Origin: Lachnospiraceae bacterium
GTDB lineage: Bacteria; Bacillota; Clostridia; Lachnospirales; Lachnospiraceae
NCBI GenBank assembly: GCA_017557525.1
Contig: JAFYYN010000043.1
Location: 1 to 64,000 of the forward strand
DNA length: 64,000 bases
Direction of reading: 5' to 3'
The notes below the pieces were generated by a model, which made no database searches, was not told the origin of the DNA, and saw nothing but the letters and a program-made list of their open reading frames with translations. Positions 1-8,269 of this stretch are shown here, piece by piece; within the stretch, counting starts at the first letter, position 1; every line of letters begins with the position of its first letter. The translations under genes were made by a program, and so were the position numbers.

Positions 1-222
1 TAAGACTACTTGCCGGCTTACTCTAATAGTAAGCTTCAAAGTCCGTGCTTACTGTTTTTTTGGGTCGTAGCATTTATTGCTACCGTTCAACTTGTTGCTT
101 CTCGCAACTCATCCTTCCGGATGATGAAATTTTAGGAAATTTCAAGGTTGTCATGCTATTCAGTTATCAAGGTTCTTACTTGCTTTCCGCTCTTAAAGGT
201 GAACCCCTGAAGTGCGTCAGCG
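1..222 (-). promoter_or_regulatory. Leader of an rRNA operon (rRNA genes lie beyond the left edge)
   Basis: Downstream of a consensus promoter, the minus strand carries a non-coding leader. It includes an ACCTTGATAACTGAATAG-type stretch near 155-175, which resembles the spacer and leader sequences that precede 16S and 23S genes in Clostridia. Short hairpins follow towards base 1. No rRNA body is inside the window, so the identity rests on promoter strength and leader resemblance. The small reading frame on the other strand here has no ribosome binding site and is not credible. Confidence 0.6.
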
Positions 223-228
223 AATGGT

Positions 229-257
229 ATTATATCACCCACATTTTTGTTTGTCAA
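229..257 (-). promoter_or_regulatory. Strong sigmaA promoter, probably for rRNA
   Basis: Reading the minus strand, TTGACA (252-257) and TATAAT (229-234) are both perfect and are separated by exactly 17 bases. The start point would be near 222. An A/T-rich tract lies just upstream (258-300), as UP elements do. The quality and the leader that follows suggest a stable-RNA operon transcribed off the left edge. Confidence 0.8.
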
Positions 258-343
258 CACTTTTTTTAAACTTTTTTTAATCTTTTTTTATTTTTTCTCA
301 AAACCTTGATAAATAAAGGCTTTGAGCTCATTTTCGCAGGAAT

Positions 344-371
344 GCCCCGGGTTTTTACTGCTGCCCGGGGC
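344..371 (-). terminator. GC-rich hairpin downstream of tyrS
   Basis: GCCCCGGG at 344-351 pairs with CCCGGGGC at 364-371 around a 12-base loop. It lies about 45 bases past the tyrS stop. There is no good T run on the tyrS strand, so termination is likely but not certain. Confidence 0.5.
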
Positions 372-413
372 CGGTTTTATATCTTCCTTACTTATTATAT
401 ATAGAAAATAGAG

Positions 414-1637
414 TTATTTTAGTATAGCCTTATGGAATACTTTCTTGCCCTTCTTGATCTTTACTCCCTCGACAAGAGCTTCCTTACTGATCTTTGTATC
501 AAATGAAGCAATCTTTTCACCGTTAACAAGCATACCGCCCTGCTCGATAAGTCTTCTGCCCTCACTTCTTGAAGGAACCAGTTTGCATACCGAAAGAAGA
601 TCTATCGCACTGATACCGTCCTCAGCTACCTGGTCGGCTGTAAGCTCGGTAGTAGGCATATTTGCATCATCACCGTCACCTGAGAAAAGAGCCTTTGCAG
701 TTGCTTCTGCCTTATCTGCCTCCTCCTTGCCATGTACAAGCTCTGTAAGTTCATGAGCAAGCAGCATCTTTTTCTCGTTGATACGTGATGCATCCCACTT
801 TTCAATCTCACGGATCTGATCCATAGGAAGGAATGTAAGCATCTTGATACACTTATCCACATCGGCATCACCGATATTTCTCCAGTACTGGTAGAACTCG
901 AAAGGTGTTGTCTTGTTAGGATCAAGCCATACTGCATTTCCTGCGGTCTTGCCCATCTTATTTCCATTTGAATCTGTAAGGAGCGTGATAGTCATTGCAT
1001 GGGCATCCTTACCGAGCTTTCTTCTTATAAGCTCTGTTCCGCCGAGCATATTGCTCCACTGATCATCACCGCCGAACTCAAGATTACAATTGTACTTCTG
1101 GAACATGTAGTAAAAGTCGTAGGACTGAAGGATCATGTAATTAAACTCCAGGAAAGAGAGACCCTTTTCCATACGCTGCTTGTAGCACTCCGCTCTCAGC
1201 ATATTGTTAACCGAGAAGCATGCTCCTACTTCCCTTAAGAGCTCAATGTAATTAAGCTTCAGCAGCCAGTCAGCGTTATTTACCATAATGGCTTTATCTT
1301 CACCAAATTCGATAAATCTTTCCATCTGCTTCTTGAAGCATTCAGCATTGTGATCAATGTCTTCCCTTGTGAGCATCTTTCTCATGTCGCTCTTGCCGGA
1401 AGGATCACCAATCATAGTTGTTCCGCCGCCAATAAGTGCAATAGGCTTATTGCCTGCTGCCTGAAGTCTCTTCATAAGAGTAAGCGCCATGAAATGACCG
1501 GCTGTAAGACTGTCTGCAGTACAGTCAAAACCGATGTAAAAGGTTGCCTTTCCGTTGTTGACCAGATCTCTTATCTGTGCCTCATCGGTTGTCTGAGCGA
1601 TAAGTCCACGCTCAACGAGTTCTTCATAAATTCCCAT
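414..1637 (-). CDS. tyrS: Tyrosyl-tRNA synthetase
   Basis: The enzyme charges tRNA-Tyr with tyrosine in the cytoplasm. The 407-residue protein has the class I signature in the form LTAGHF near residue 40 in place of HIGH, a KMGKT loop matching KMSKS, and a C-terminal S4-type RNA-binding domain (around LLSVCKLVPSRSEGRRLIEQ). Length is normal for bacterial TyrRS. I place the start at MGIYEEL because AAAGGAG sits six bases upstream; an in-frame extension of 17 residues upstream lacks a ribosome binding site. It is transcribed alone behind a tyrosine T-box leader, so it should be induced when uncharged tRNA-Tyr accumulates. Confidence 0.97.
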   Translation of the reverse strand: MGIYEELVERGLIAQTTDEAQIRDLVNNGKATFYIGFDCTADSLTAGHFMALTLMKRLQAAGNKPIALIGGGTTMIGDPSGKSDMRKMLTREDIDHNAECFKKQMERFIEFGEDKAIMVNNADWLLKLNYIELLREVGACFSVNNMLRAECYKQRMEKGLSFLEFNYMILQSYDFYYMFQKYNCNLEFGGDDQWSNMLGGTELIRRKLGKDAHAMTITLLTDSNGNKMGKTAGNAVWLDPNKTTPFEFYQYWRNIGDADVDKCIKMLTFLPMDQIREIEKWDASRINEKKMLLAHELTELVHGKEEADKAEATAKALFSGDGDDANMPTTELTADQVAEDGISAIDLLSVCKLVPSRSEGRRLIEQGGMLVNGEKIASFDTKISKEALVEGVKIKKGKKVFHKAILK

Positions 1638-1744
1638 TTTTTCTCCTTTCTCAGCCATATCACTCCTGCACATACCAATATCTTGCATTTATATGGACGA
1701 TATGACAAACCATAAACTTTTAGTGTCACTTTCGGATAACGTAT

Positions 1745-2020
1745 AACAGGAGTATTTACATATAAAAACAGCCCTCTGTCCACTATCCGGAACAGAGGGC
1801 GAAAAATCCGCGGTACCACCTCTATTTAAGTACTTTTCACAAAGTACTCCTCATTAAGTGCCATCACACTTTAGCGCGATATCGGGCGCTCCCGTCTGTC
1901 CCTACTGATATTTCAGGAAGCGGCTCCGGAACGTATTCAATATATTTCCACCATGTCCTCGCACCTACCGGACACTCTCTGAAGGCTTCCCTATATCTAC
2001 TCTTTTCCTTCGTTGCCTTG
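1745..2020 (-). promoter_or_regulatory. T-box riboswitch, tyrosine specifier, upstream of tyrS
   Basis: The leader carries the T-box signature AGAGGTGGTACCGCGG (1808-1823, minus strand), which binds the free acceptor end of uncharged tRNA. The specifier-loop context GAATACGTTC contains UAC (1933-1935), a tyrosine codon matching the downstream tyrS. A terminator hairpin (GCCCTCTGT...ACAGAGGGC, 1771-1800) followed by TGTTTTTAT competes with the antiterminator that includes the T-box sequence. The start of stem I (AAGAGTAGATAT near 1990-2003) also looks typical. Confidence 0.93.
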
Positions 2021-2026
2021 CAAAGT

Positions 2027-2055
2027 ATAATAATATAATTTTTTCTAAAATGCAA
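2027..2055 (-). promoter_or_regulatory. Promoter of the tyrS T-box transcript
   Basis: On the minus strand TTGCAT (2050-2055) and TATTAT (2027-2032) are spaced by 17 bases. Transcription would begin near 2020, just before stem I of the T-box leader. Confidence 0.65.
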
Positions 2056-2138
2056 GCACTTTTTTAATTTTTTATCCTGTCTTTTGTATCCAGGGTTACA
2101 GCCTGCTTATAAAAAATGGCATTACAGGTAATTATGGA

Positions 2139-5100
2139 TCAAGAGTTATTAACGCATCTGTGATAACCCTCAATAAGCCTGTCCGTATTTTGATCTACAA
2201 TCAGATAATAATCCGAAAAAGCATCCTCCTGCATCAGGAACGTTCCCACAACAGGCATCCTGCAGAATGCGGCTTTAGATGTTGTAAGCGGAATGATGGC
2301 ATACTTTTCTCTCTTTATCACGCATGGTACATTTGATTCCTCACTTATATATAATGCTTTTGATGCAAGGTAGTTCTGGGAGTCATCCTTGGCAGAAAGC
2401 ACATAAAACACATCCGAGCTCTTGCCTTCAAAAAATGTGTAGGTAACAGGAGGAGTTTTCTTTTCATCATAAAATCTTGCCTCTGACTGGCTTTCCTTTA
2501 AAATCTCCCTGTTACTTTCATCATAGAAGGTAAATGCTCCTCTGTATTTGTCAAAGCGTATCATCATCTTTTTCTGTACTATCTCAACCATCTGGGGTGT
2601 TTCCTTGTATTTGAAATCCTTGCTCATCTGGAAGTTTTTATAAGCAGCTGATTTCGGTAGGGTAAGTGCCAGTCCCTTTGAATAGCTGATCCTCACAATA
2701 TTCGGTCCGACAGGCTGCAGTCTGATCACTCCGTTCTGGCTTTGGAAATAGATGCCGTCGTTTTTCTTATGCACCCATTTGGTTGAAAAGCTTCCAAGGG
2801 CATGTCCTGAAGGCTTAAGTATTTCCGGCGGTACCTCTGAGAGAAAATCTCCAGGTTTTAGCTTTGGCTTATTATTGCCACTAGTTTTTTTACTGCCGGA
2901 ATCGCTGACATCAGCTGTTTTTTCACCGCTCCGTTTAAGCAGCTTTCGTTCGTTTTCCAGTCTTTCCAGTCTCTCTGAGCTCCCGTCAGTTCTTGACGCA
3001 CCGGTTCTCTTGGCCAGATATTCCTTAGTTCTCCTTGCCGCTTCTGCAAGCACCTTTTCTTTTGAAAGGTTTTCCTCTGCTGCTAGGAAATCCCTTCTTT
3101 CATCCTCGGCTTTTCGCATTTCTTCCCTGGAAAGTATCTCCGGGTGCTTTTCCTCTGCAAAATAGCTTGCAGACTGGCTACCGGTATTCTTTGAAAAGAG
3201 CTCGGACAGCTTCTTAGAGTGCACTATACACAATCTGTGAAGTGCTCTGGTAGCCGCAACATATAAGAGTTTTACATGACTGTTATCCTCAGGATATGAT
3301 TTTGCATCAGGTTCATAAAGGATAACTGCATCAAATTCCAGACCCTTTGTAAGATTTACCGGAAGGACCATAATGCCCTGCCCATATTCAGCATCCTCAT
3401 CGTCAGTATCAACAAGCTCTATTTTATCTTTTAGCTGACTTTTAAGTTCATCGGCCTGTTTTCTGTTTCTGCAAACAATGGCTATTGAGAAAAAGTCCTC
3501 TTTTTTATACTCATTGCACAGCTCAACTATCCTGTCAGGTAGCCTGTCTGCCGTGTCCTTTATAAAGCTCGGGCTTTCCCCGTGCCTGATTATCGGCTCA
3601 CAGGGGTAGATCTCGAATGTACCATGCTTTAATATATCTGTAGCAAAGTCAGAAATCTCAATCGTATTTCTGTAGCTTTTCCTGAGCATCATAAAGGCAT
3701 CGTATTCATTCTTTAGATACAGGTTTTTAAGCTCCTGCCAGTCATTTAGTCCTGATGAATACCGTATATTCTGTGAAACATCGCCCATAATAGTGTACTT
3801 ACAGTCATGTACACATTCATTTAAGACCATGTATGCCATCATGCCATAGTCCTGGGCCTCATCAATAACAATATGATTTGCTTCACTTATAACCTCTGTC
3901 TCATTAACCCTGTGATGGATATAAGCAAGTGCCGCGAGATCATAAACATCATATTCCGTGATCTTTACTTTAGCTTTTTCACCCTTGCGCTTTTTGTTCC
4001 AGGTAATCTCCCTTTCTTCATATTTGTAAGTAGGCTTAAACTCCCTGCTGCCTTCTAGAGATTCAATAAAATCATCGTATATCTTGTAAATCGAGCCCTT
4101 AAACTCCAAATCTCCCAGACAGCATTTATAGGCTTTCCTGATTGCCTTCTTTTCCTTTTCGGTATATGACATTCCTTTAGAGGCAAGCTCCTGCTCGAGA
4201 TTTTCCTTTATCTCGTTATTTAGGAAATCTGTTTTTGTCTGTACAGAGAAATTCGGATTATCCTCTATATATTTCTTTATGGCTGAACCTCTGAGCAGGC
4301 AGACGGGGCTTCCCTTTCTGCCGGTAGGATTGTCACGTCTGTCATATATGCCCGGGATATCATTCTCAAAGCCCTCGGTAAACTGATTAGGATCAAGGAT
4401 GATATCATCTGTTTTTATATACTGCCATTCATAGTCATCCAAAAAACTCTTTAGTTTCCGGAAGAATTCACTTGTTCCTTTCCTGGCTGCCGCAGGATCT
4501 GTTGTATCGGTTTCCCTTATACAGTACCTGAACGGATCCCAGTCGGTATACATGAGCCTCGTAAACAGCTCCTCCATCGTCATCTGCCCGAAACCGTCAA
4601 CACCTAAATCCGGCAATACACCCGTAATGTATTTCAGCAGCATCTTATTGCTACCTATAATATAGAAAGCTTCCGGTCTTAAATAATCCCCATAATTATA
4701 TAAAAGATAGGAAATCCTGTGCATCGCAACCGTTGTTTTTCCCGAGCCTGCAACGCCCTGTACTATCAGATTATGCTTGGGTGACATCCTGATAATATCA
4801 TTCTGTTCTTTCTGTATAGTAGCTATAATCTCGTTAAGAACAGCCTGCTTGTTTTTTGCCAGATACTTATTAAGCAGTTCATCGTCTGCTGCCGCTTCGG
4901 AATCATAATAATCAACAAGTTTTCCCTCGCTTATATCAAATGTCCTTTTCAGCGATACATTGATATTTACATCGTCCCCGTCAGGAGTTTTAAAGCTGAT
5001 CTCTCCCAGTCCGTTCTCATAATACGCATTGGAAATCGGTGCTCTCCAGTCAGCAACCAGGATTTCTGTCTGATTTCTCCTTATGCCGGTCCTTCCTATA

Positions 5101-5408
5101 TATACAGAATCATTGTCAAAGATGATCCGCCCGAAATATGGTTTCGAACCTCTTTTCCTGGCAGTTTTAATCTCCTCAACCGTATGCTTTGCATCGTTTG
5201 TTGCGTTATCAATAAGTGGTGCTACTTCATAATCGCCATCATCATACTGTTCCTTGAAAACCTTTATGGTTTCCTTTAGTTCCTTCAGCCTTTTTTCAAG
5301 AACACTGACCTCATTTGAAGTAAGTCTTGAGATTTCCTCAAAAAACATGTTTTCATAATCCTTGCCGGATTCGGTATTTTTTCTACCCGGTAGTAGATCT
5401 GTTATCAT
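2139..5408 (-). CDS. helD: HelD-type superfamily 1 helicase fused to a GH31-like N-terminal beta-sandwich
   Basis: HelD proteins are RNA-polymerase-associated motor ATPases that help recycle stalled polymerase. Here residues 1-740 look like a whole HelD: an N-terminal coiled-coil region followed by PYFGRI, Walker A GVAGSGKT (218-225), DEAQD (516-520), LTKGLEFDAVIL (686-697) and VAATRALHRL (717-726). A charged linker (about 741-866) follows. The last 220 residues resemble the N-terminal domain of GH31 alpha-glucosidases: IRLQPVGPNIVRISYS, then FTFYDESNREIL, then SDYYLIVDQNTDRLIEGY, which is the usual join to the GH31 barrel. No barrel follows. The protein is about 300 residues longer than Bacillus HelD. 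GGAGGA seven bases before the ATG supports the start. What the added domain does is unknown. Confidence 0.9.
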   Translation of the reverse strand: MITDLLPGRKNTESGKDYENMFFEEISRLTSNEVSVLEKRLKELKETIKVFKEQYDDGDYEVAPLIDNATNDAKHTVEEIKTARKRGSKPYFGRIIFDNDSVYIGRTGIRRNQTEILVADWRAPISNAYYENGLGEISFKTPDGDDVNINVSLKRTFDISEGKLVDYYDSEAAADDELLNKYLAKNKQAVLNEIIATIQKEQNDIIRMSPKHNLIVQGVAGSGKTTVAMHRISYLLYNYGDYLRPEAFYIIGSNKMLLKYITGVLPDLGVDGFGQMTMEELFTRLMYTDWDPFRYCIRETDTTDPAAARKGTSEFFRKLKSFLDDYEWQYIKTDDIILDPNQFTEGFENDIPGIYDRRDNPTGRKGSPVCLLRGSAIKKYIEDNPNFSVQTKTDFLNNEIKENLEQELASKGMSYTEKEKKAIRKAYKCCLGDLEFKGSIYKIYDDFIESLEGSREFKPTYKYEEREITWNKKRKGEKAKVKITEYDVYDLAALAYIHHRVNETEVISEANHIVIDEAQDYGMMAYMVLNECVHDCKYTIMGDVSQNIRYSSGLNDWQELKNLYLKNEYDAFMMLRKSYRNTIEISDFATDILKHGTFEIYPCEPIIRHGESPSFIKDTADRLPDRIVELCNEYKKEDFFSIAIVCRNRKQADELKSQLKDKIELVDTDDEDAEYGQGIMVLPVNLTKGLEFDAVILYEPDAKSYPEDNSHVKLLYVAATRALHRLCIVHSKKLSELFSKNTGSQSASYFAEEKHPEILSREEMRKAEDERRDFLAAEENLSKEKVLAEAARRTKEYLAKRTGASRTDGSSERLERLENERKLLKRSGEKTADVSDSGSKKTSGNNKPKLKPGDFLSEVPPEILKPSGHALGSFSTKWVHKKNDGIYFQSQNGVIRLQPVGPNIVRISYSKGLALTLPKSAAYKNFQMSKDFKYKETPQMVEIVQKKMMIRFDKYRGAFTFYDESNREILKESQSEARFYDEKKTPPVTYTFFEGKSSDVFYVLSAKDDSQNYLASKALYISEESNVPCVIKREKYAIIPLTTSKAAFCRMPVVGTFLMQEDAFSDYYLIVDQNTDRLIEGYHRCVNNS

Positions 5409-5447
5409 GATTGATTCCTCCGTTAGTCTGCTTCATAGGTTAAAAAG

Positions 5448-5485
5448 CTCCGCGGATACGGGAAACCCATATTCGCGGAGTTTTT
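5448..5485. terminator. Terminator between the BIG2 gene and helD
   Basis: CTCCGCGgata (5448-5458) pairs with tattCGCGGAG (5470-5480). T runs occur on both strands, so it could work in either direction. It should end transcripts of the BIG2 gene on the minus strand; helD begins only about 40 bases later, with little room for its own promoter. Confidence 0.7.
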
Positions 5486-5495
5486 AGTTAAATTA

Positions 5496-6278
5496 TTATT
5501 TTTTTGCTGCCTTACATGCCTCAAATACTGTAGCTTCTACACTGCTGGAAATGGTGTCACCCATCTGCATTCCCATTGTGATAATGAAGTTGTTGTCCTG
5601 AAGCTTGAAGTAAATAGTAAATGCCATTGCAACGCCCTGTGCACTGCCTGAACCGGTTGCTTTTCCGTACTTAACGCCACCCTCTTCAAAGATTTCTACC
5701 TTTGTATCGGTTGCGCCGGCCTGTGCTGCTAATTCCTGAGTAAAGAGATCTCCGATGTACTCAAAGCTTTCCTTTGAAGCAAGTGCTGCCTGGAAATCCT
5801 TCTCGGGAACTGCTACTGACTCAAACATATAAACTGAAAAGTCAGAGCTTACATATGCTGCCAAGGTTACTCCACCGGCCTGAGCGGTAGGTGCCATATA
5901 TTCGGTCCAGCTAGGGTCATACGGGAATGAAATCTCGCCAACCTTTACTGTATTAGCTGCTGCTGCCTTAGCCTTTACTGTTACCTTACAGGTAAGAGTC
6001 TTTGAACCAACTGTAGCTGTGATATTACAGGTTCCTTCGCCCTTAGCTGTGATCTTTCCCTTTGAGTTTACTGTAGCAACTTTCTTATCGGATGTTGCCC
6101 ATGTAACCTTATCTGTGGTTCCCTTAACCTTGATGGTCTTTTTCTTGCCAACCTGAAGTGTTACGGATTTCTTGCTGAGTTTTACTTTCGCTGCTGCCTG
6201 TGCAGGTACTTCAAACCCAAGTACTAATGCCCCTGCGATCACAAAGAGTGATAACAGAAGTGTTACGACTTTTTTCAT
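5496..6278 (-). CDS. Secreted protein with one BIG2 Ig-like domain
   Basis: The 260-residue product starts with a signal peptide (MKKVVTLLLSLFVIAGALVLG, with AQA near residue 28) and so should be exported. Residues about 30-105 form a bacterial Ig-like BIG2 domain (VKLSKKSVTLQVGKKKTIKV ... ATVNSKGKITAKGEGTCNIT). The C-terminal half (about 115-260) is a compact domain I cannot name. It is paralogous to the product at 27203-27988, including a shared MGM-x-MG-type motif near the C-terminus. AAAGGGG before the ATG supports the chosen start. No enzyme motif is visible; a surface or adhesive role is an inference from BIG2. Confidence 0.85.
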   Translation of the reverse strand: MKKVVTLLLSLFVIAGALVLGFEVPAQAAAKVKLSKKSVTLQVGKKKTIKVKGTTDKVTWATSDKKVATVNSKGKITAKGEGTCNITATVGSKTLTCKVTVKAKAAAANTVKVGEISFPYDPSWTEYMAPTAQAGGVTLAAYVSSDFSVYMFESVAVPEKDFQAALASKESFEYIGDLFTQELAAQAGATDTKVEIFEEGGVKYGKATGSGSAQGVAMAFTIYFKLQDNNFIITMGMQMGDTISSSVEATVFEACKAAKK

Positions 6279-6332
6279 TCGAACCCCTTTCTGCCCTTTA
6301 GGCATAAATATTCAGTTGAAATTGCAAGGAAT

Positions 6333-6362
6333 ATAATACCACAAGTAAATCGATTTTGTCAA
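6333..6362 (-). promoter_or_regulatory. Promoter of the BIG2 gene
   Basis: On the minus strand TTGACA (6357-6362) and TATTAT (6333-6338) are spaced by 18 bases, about 55 bases before the start codon. Confidence 0.65.
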
Positions 6363-6380
6363 TGATTTTATTATTTGTAA

Positions 6381-7271
6381 TTATTCCTTATCCCTCTGTT
6401 TTATCTCTGCCACATTTTTGTTTTTATCTCTTGACCATTTCTGGGTTACATATCCCTTTTCCTCAAAATATTTAGCCAAAAGTATCGCAAATGTGAGAGA
6501 TCTGTGCTGGCCGCCGGTACAGCCCAGGCCTACTACCAGCTGCGCCTTTCCTTCCTTTTCATATAAAGGAAGCGTACACTCGAGATAATCAACTATTCGC
6601 TGGTAAAGAGCCTGGGACTCCTTTTGTGCCATAACGTAATCGCGCACTTCCTGATCCATACCGGTAAGGTTTCTCAGCTCCGGACGATAGAACGGGTTGG
6701 GAAGACATCTTACGTCAAAAACCAGATCCGCATCTGAAGGTATGCCATACTTATATCCAAATGCTATGAAATTAAGTATCATCCTGCCTTCAGGGTCGGC
6801 AGATATAACCTGCAGCAGCTTCTCTCTCAGCTCTGTTGTCGAAAGATATGATGTGTCGATAATAAAATCAGAAATCTGACGGATTGATTCTAGCTGATGT
6901 CTTTCTTCGGCTATTGCAGCATTAAGATCCAGCTTACTGTCAAATACCATAAGAGGATGAAGGCGTCTGGTCTCCTTATATCGCTTGAGCAGTATGCCGT
7001 CTTCGCTGTCAAGGAATAAAATCTTTACCTCTATGCGTTTTTTGATCTCCTCTATTTCTCCTGCAAGTTCCTCCGCAATATGGGGATTTCTTGCATCTGC
7101 AGTAATGGCCATATATTTGGGTAGGTCATCCATCTGCAAAAACATGTTGACAAAATTTGAGAACAGCTTAATGGGCAGGTTGTCCACACAATAAAAACCA
7201 TTGTCCTCAAGCATTTTCATAGTCTTTGATTTTCCGGATCCGCTCATTCCGGTAAGAATTAATAGTTTCAT
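6381..7271 (-). CDS. rapZ: RapZ/YvcJ-family nucleotide-binding protein
   Basis: This 296-residue cytoplasmic protein has Walker A GMSGSGKS near residues 8-15 and the C-terminal GLGCTGGQHRS motif typical of the RapZ (YvcJ, UPF0042) family. In Escherichia coli RapZ is an adaptor that controls glmS mRNA through a small RNA. In Firmicutes the YvcJ homologue binds and hydrolyses nucleotides, and its role is less clear. The gene follows miaA after a six-base gap and is very likely co-transcribed. Length and motifs are complete. Confidence 0.93.
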   Translation of the reverse strand: MKLLILTGMSGSGKSKTMKMLEDNGFYCVDNLPIKLFSNFVNMFLQMDDLPKYMAITADARNPHIAEELAGEIEEIKKRIEVKILFLDSEDGILLKRYKETRRLHPLMVFDSKLDLNAAIAEERHQLESIRQISDFIIDTSYLSTTELREKLLQVISADPEGRMILNFIAFGYKYGIPSDADLVFDVRCLPNPFYRPELRNLTGMDQEVRDYVMAQKESQALYQRIVDYLECTLPLYEKEGKAQLVVGLGCTGGQHRSLTFAILLAKYFEEKGYVTQKWSRDKNKNVAEIKQRDKE

Positions 7272-7277
7272 TTTACG

Positions 7278-8198
7278 TTACATCTCCATAAAACGTGATA
7301 TCAGTTCCTCTGCCTGCGCTTTTGGATCTTTTTCCATATCAAGCCAGGTAATGTCTTTACGTTTCCTAAACCAGGTCATCTGCTCCTTTGCAAGATGCCT
7401 TATTTCCATAAATAGCTTGTCTCTAAAGGCTTCCTTTGAAATAAATTTTCCTCTTAAGTAGAGCATGATATATCGGTACTCGAGTCCCAATTTATAAAGG
7501 AAGTCATCAGAAACCCCGTTTTTCATAAGTCCTTCAACTTCTTCAATCATACCCTGCTCAAGGCGCCTGTCCAGTCTTTTCTCTATACGTTTATAGAGTT
7601 TTTCCCTTTCCCATGTGACGCCCAGGCAAAGAGTTTCATAACGTTTTTTACTCTCAAGATTTAAAGGTTTGTTCATTAATAGCTTTTCGGCGGCACGCTC
7701 AAGACGCCTTTTATTATTCATGTCAAGAGTTTTGGGGATTTCCGAAGCCCCGGTAATCATCTTTTCCTTTATGAGAGCCTGTAGCTCCTCAAGGCTCATT
7801 GCCTCAACCTTTTTACGCAAAGCCTCATCCACAGGAGCATCGGTCAGCTGATAACCGTCTACAACCGCATTTACATAAAGCCCGGTACCGCCAACCAAAA
7901 ACGGGGTTTTCCCACGTGAGATGATATCGTCGATAGCCTCATAAGCAAGCTTCTGGTAGTCCATCAGCGAAAAGAAATCTCCCGGGTTAGCCACATCCAA
8001 AAGAAAATGGGGCACCCCTTTCATTTCCTCTTCGGTTACCTTGCCACTGCCAAGATCAAGCCCCTTAAAAACCTGCCGTGAATCTGCAGAAACTATCTCT
8101 GCGTTAAATCTCAGGGCAAGGTCTATACCAAGGCCGCTCTTTCCTGAGGCGTTTGTACCCAGAATAACTATTAACTTTTTAAGCAGGAAATCTGACAT
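7278..8198 (-). CDS. miaA: tRNA dimethylallyltransferase
   Basis: MiaA transfers a dimethylallyl group to N6 of A37 in tRNAs reading UNN codons. The P-loop GTNASGKS, the SADSRQVF motif, GGTGLYV and the C-terminal WFRKRKDITW stretch are all present. I chose MSDFLLKK (306 residues) because GATGAGGTG lies just before it. An in-frame ATG 11 codons earlier lacks a ribosome binding site, and one four codons earlier has only a very close AAAGGA. The Shine-Dalgarno lies in a repeat-like sequence (8201-8250). It forms an operon with rapZ. Confidence 0.93.
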   Translation of the reverse strand: MSDFLLKKLIVILGTNASGKSGLGIDLALRFNAEIVSADSRQVFKGLDLGSGKVTEEEMKGVPHFLLDVANPGDFFSLMDYQKLAYEAIDDIISRGKTPFLVGGTGLYVNAVVDGYQLTDAPVDEALRKKVEAMSLEELQALIKEKMITGASEIPKTLDMNNKRRLERAAEKLLMNKPLNLESKKRYETLCLGVTWEREKLYKRIEKRLDRRLEQGMIEEVEGLMKNGVSDDFLYKLGLEYRYIMLYLRGKFISKEAFRDKLFMEIRHLAKEQMTWFRKRKDITWLDMEKDPKAQAEELISRFMEM

Positions 8199-8200
8199 AC

Positions 8201-8250
8201 CACACCTCATCTGTCCTTTGGAATACTCCATTCCACTTCGTGGAACGGAG
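8201..8250 (-). repeat. Repeat-like hairpin supplying the miaA ribosome binding site
   Basis: On the minus strand an imperfect stem (CTCCGTTCCAC gaa GTGGAATGGAG) is followed by CAGATGAGGTGTG, ending at the miaA start. The tail GATGAGGTGT is shared with the copies at 22695-22743 and 46401-46449. The stem itself differs, so this copy is tentative. Confidence 0.4.
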
Positions 8251-8269
8251 CCATGTCGTAGGAGATTTT

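Noticed and set aside
45-269. Small plus-strand reading frame near the left edge
   Set aside because: It lies in the rRNA leader and runs across a perfect promoter on the other strand. It has no ribosome binding site and an unusual composition.
1571-2055. Short minus-strand frames in front of tyrS
   Set aside because: They fall on the T-box leader, whose structure explains the sequence better.
2061-2138. Remains of a GH31 catalytic gene after the HelD fusion
   Set aside because: The frame ends in TGA and the sequence beyond is the tyrS promoter and T-box; no GH31 barrel motif occurs in any frame.
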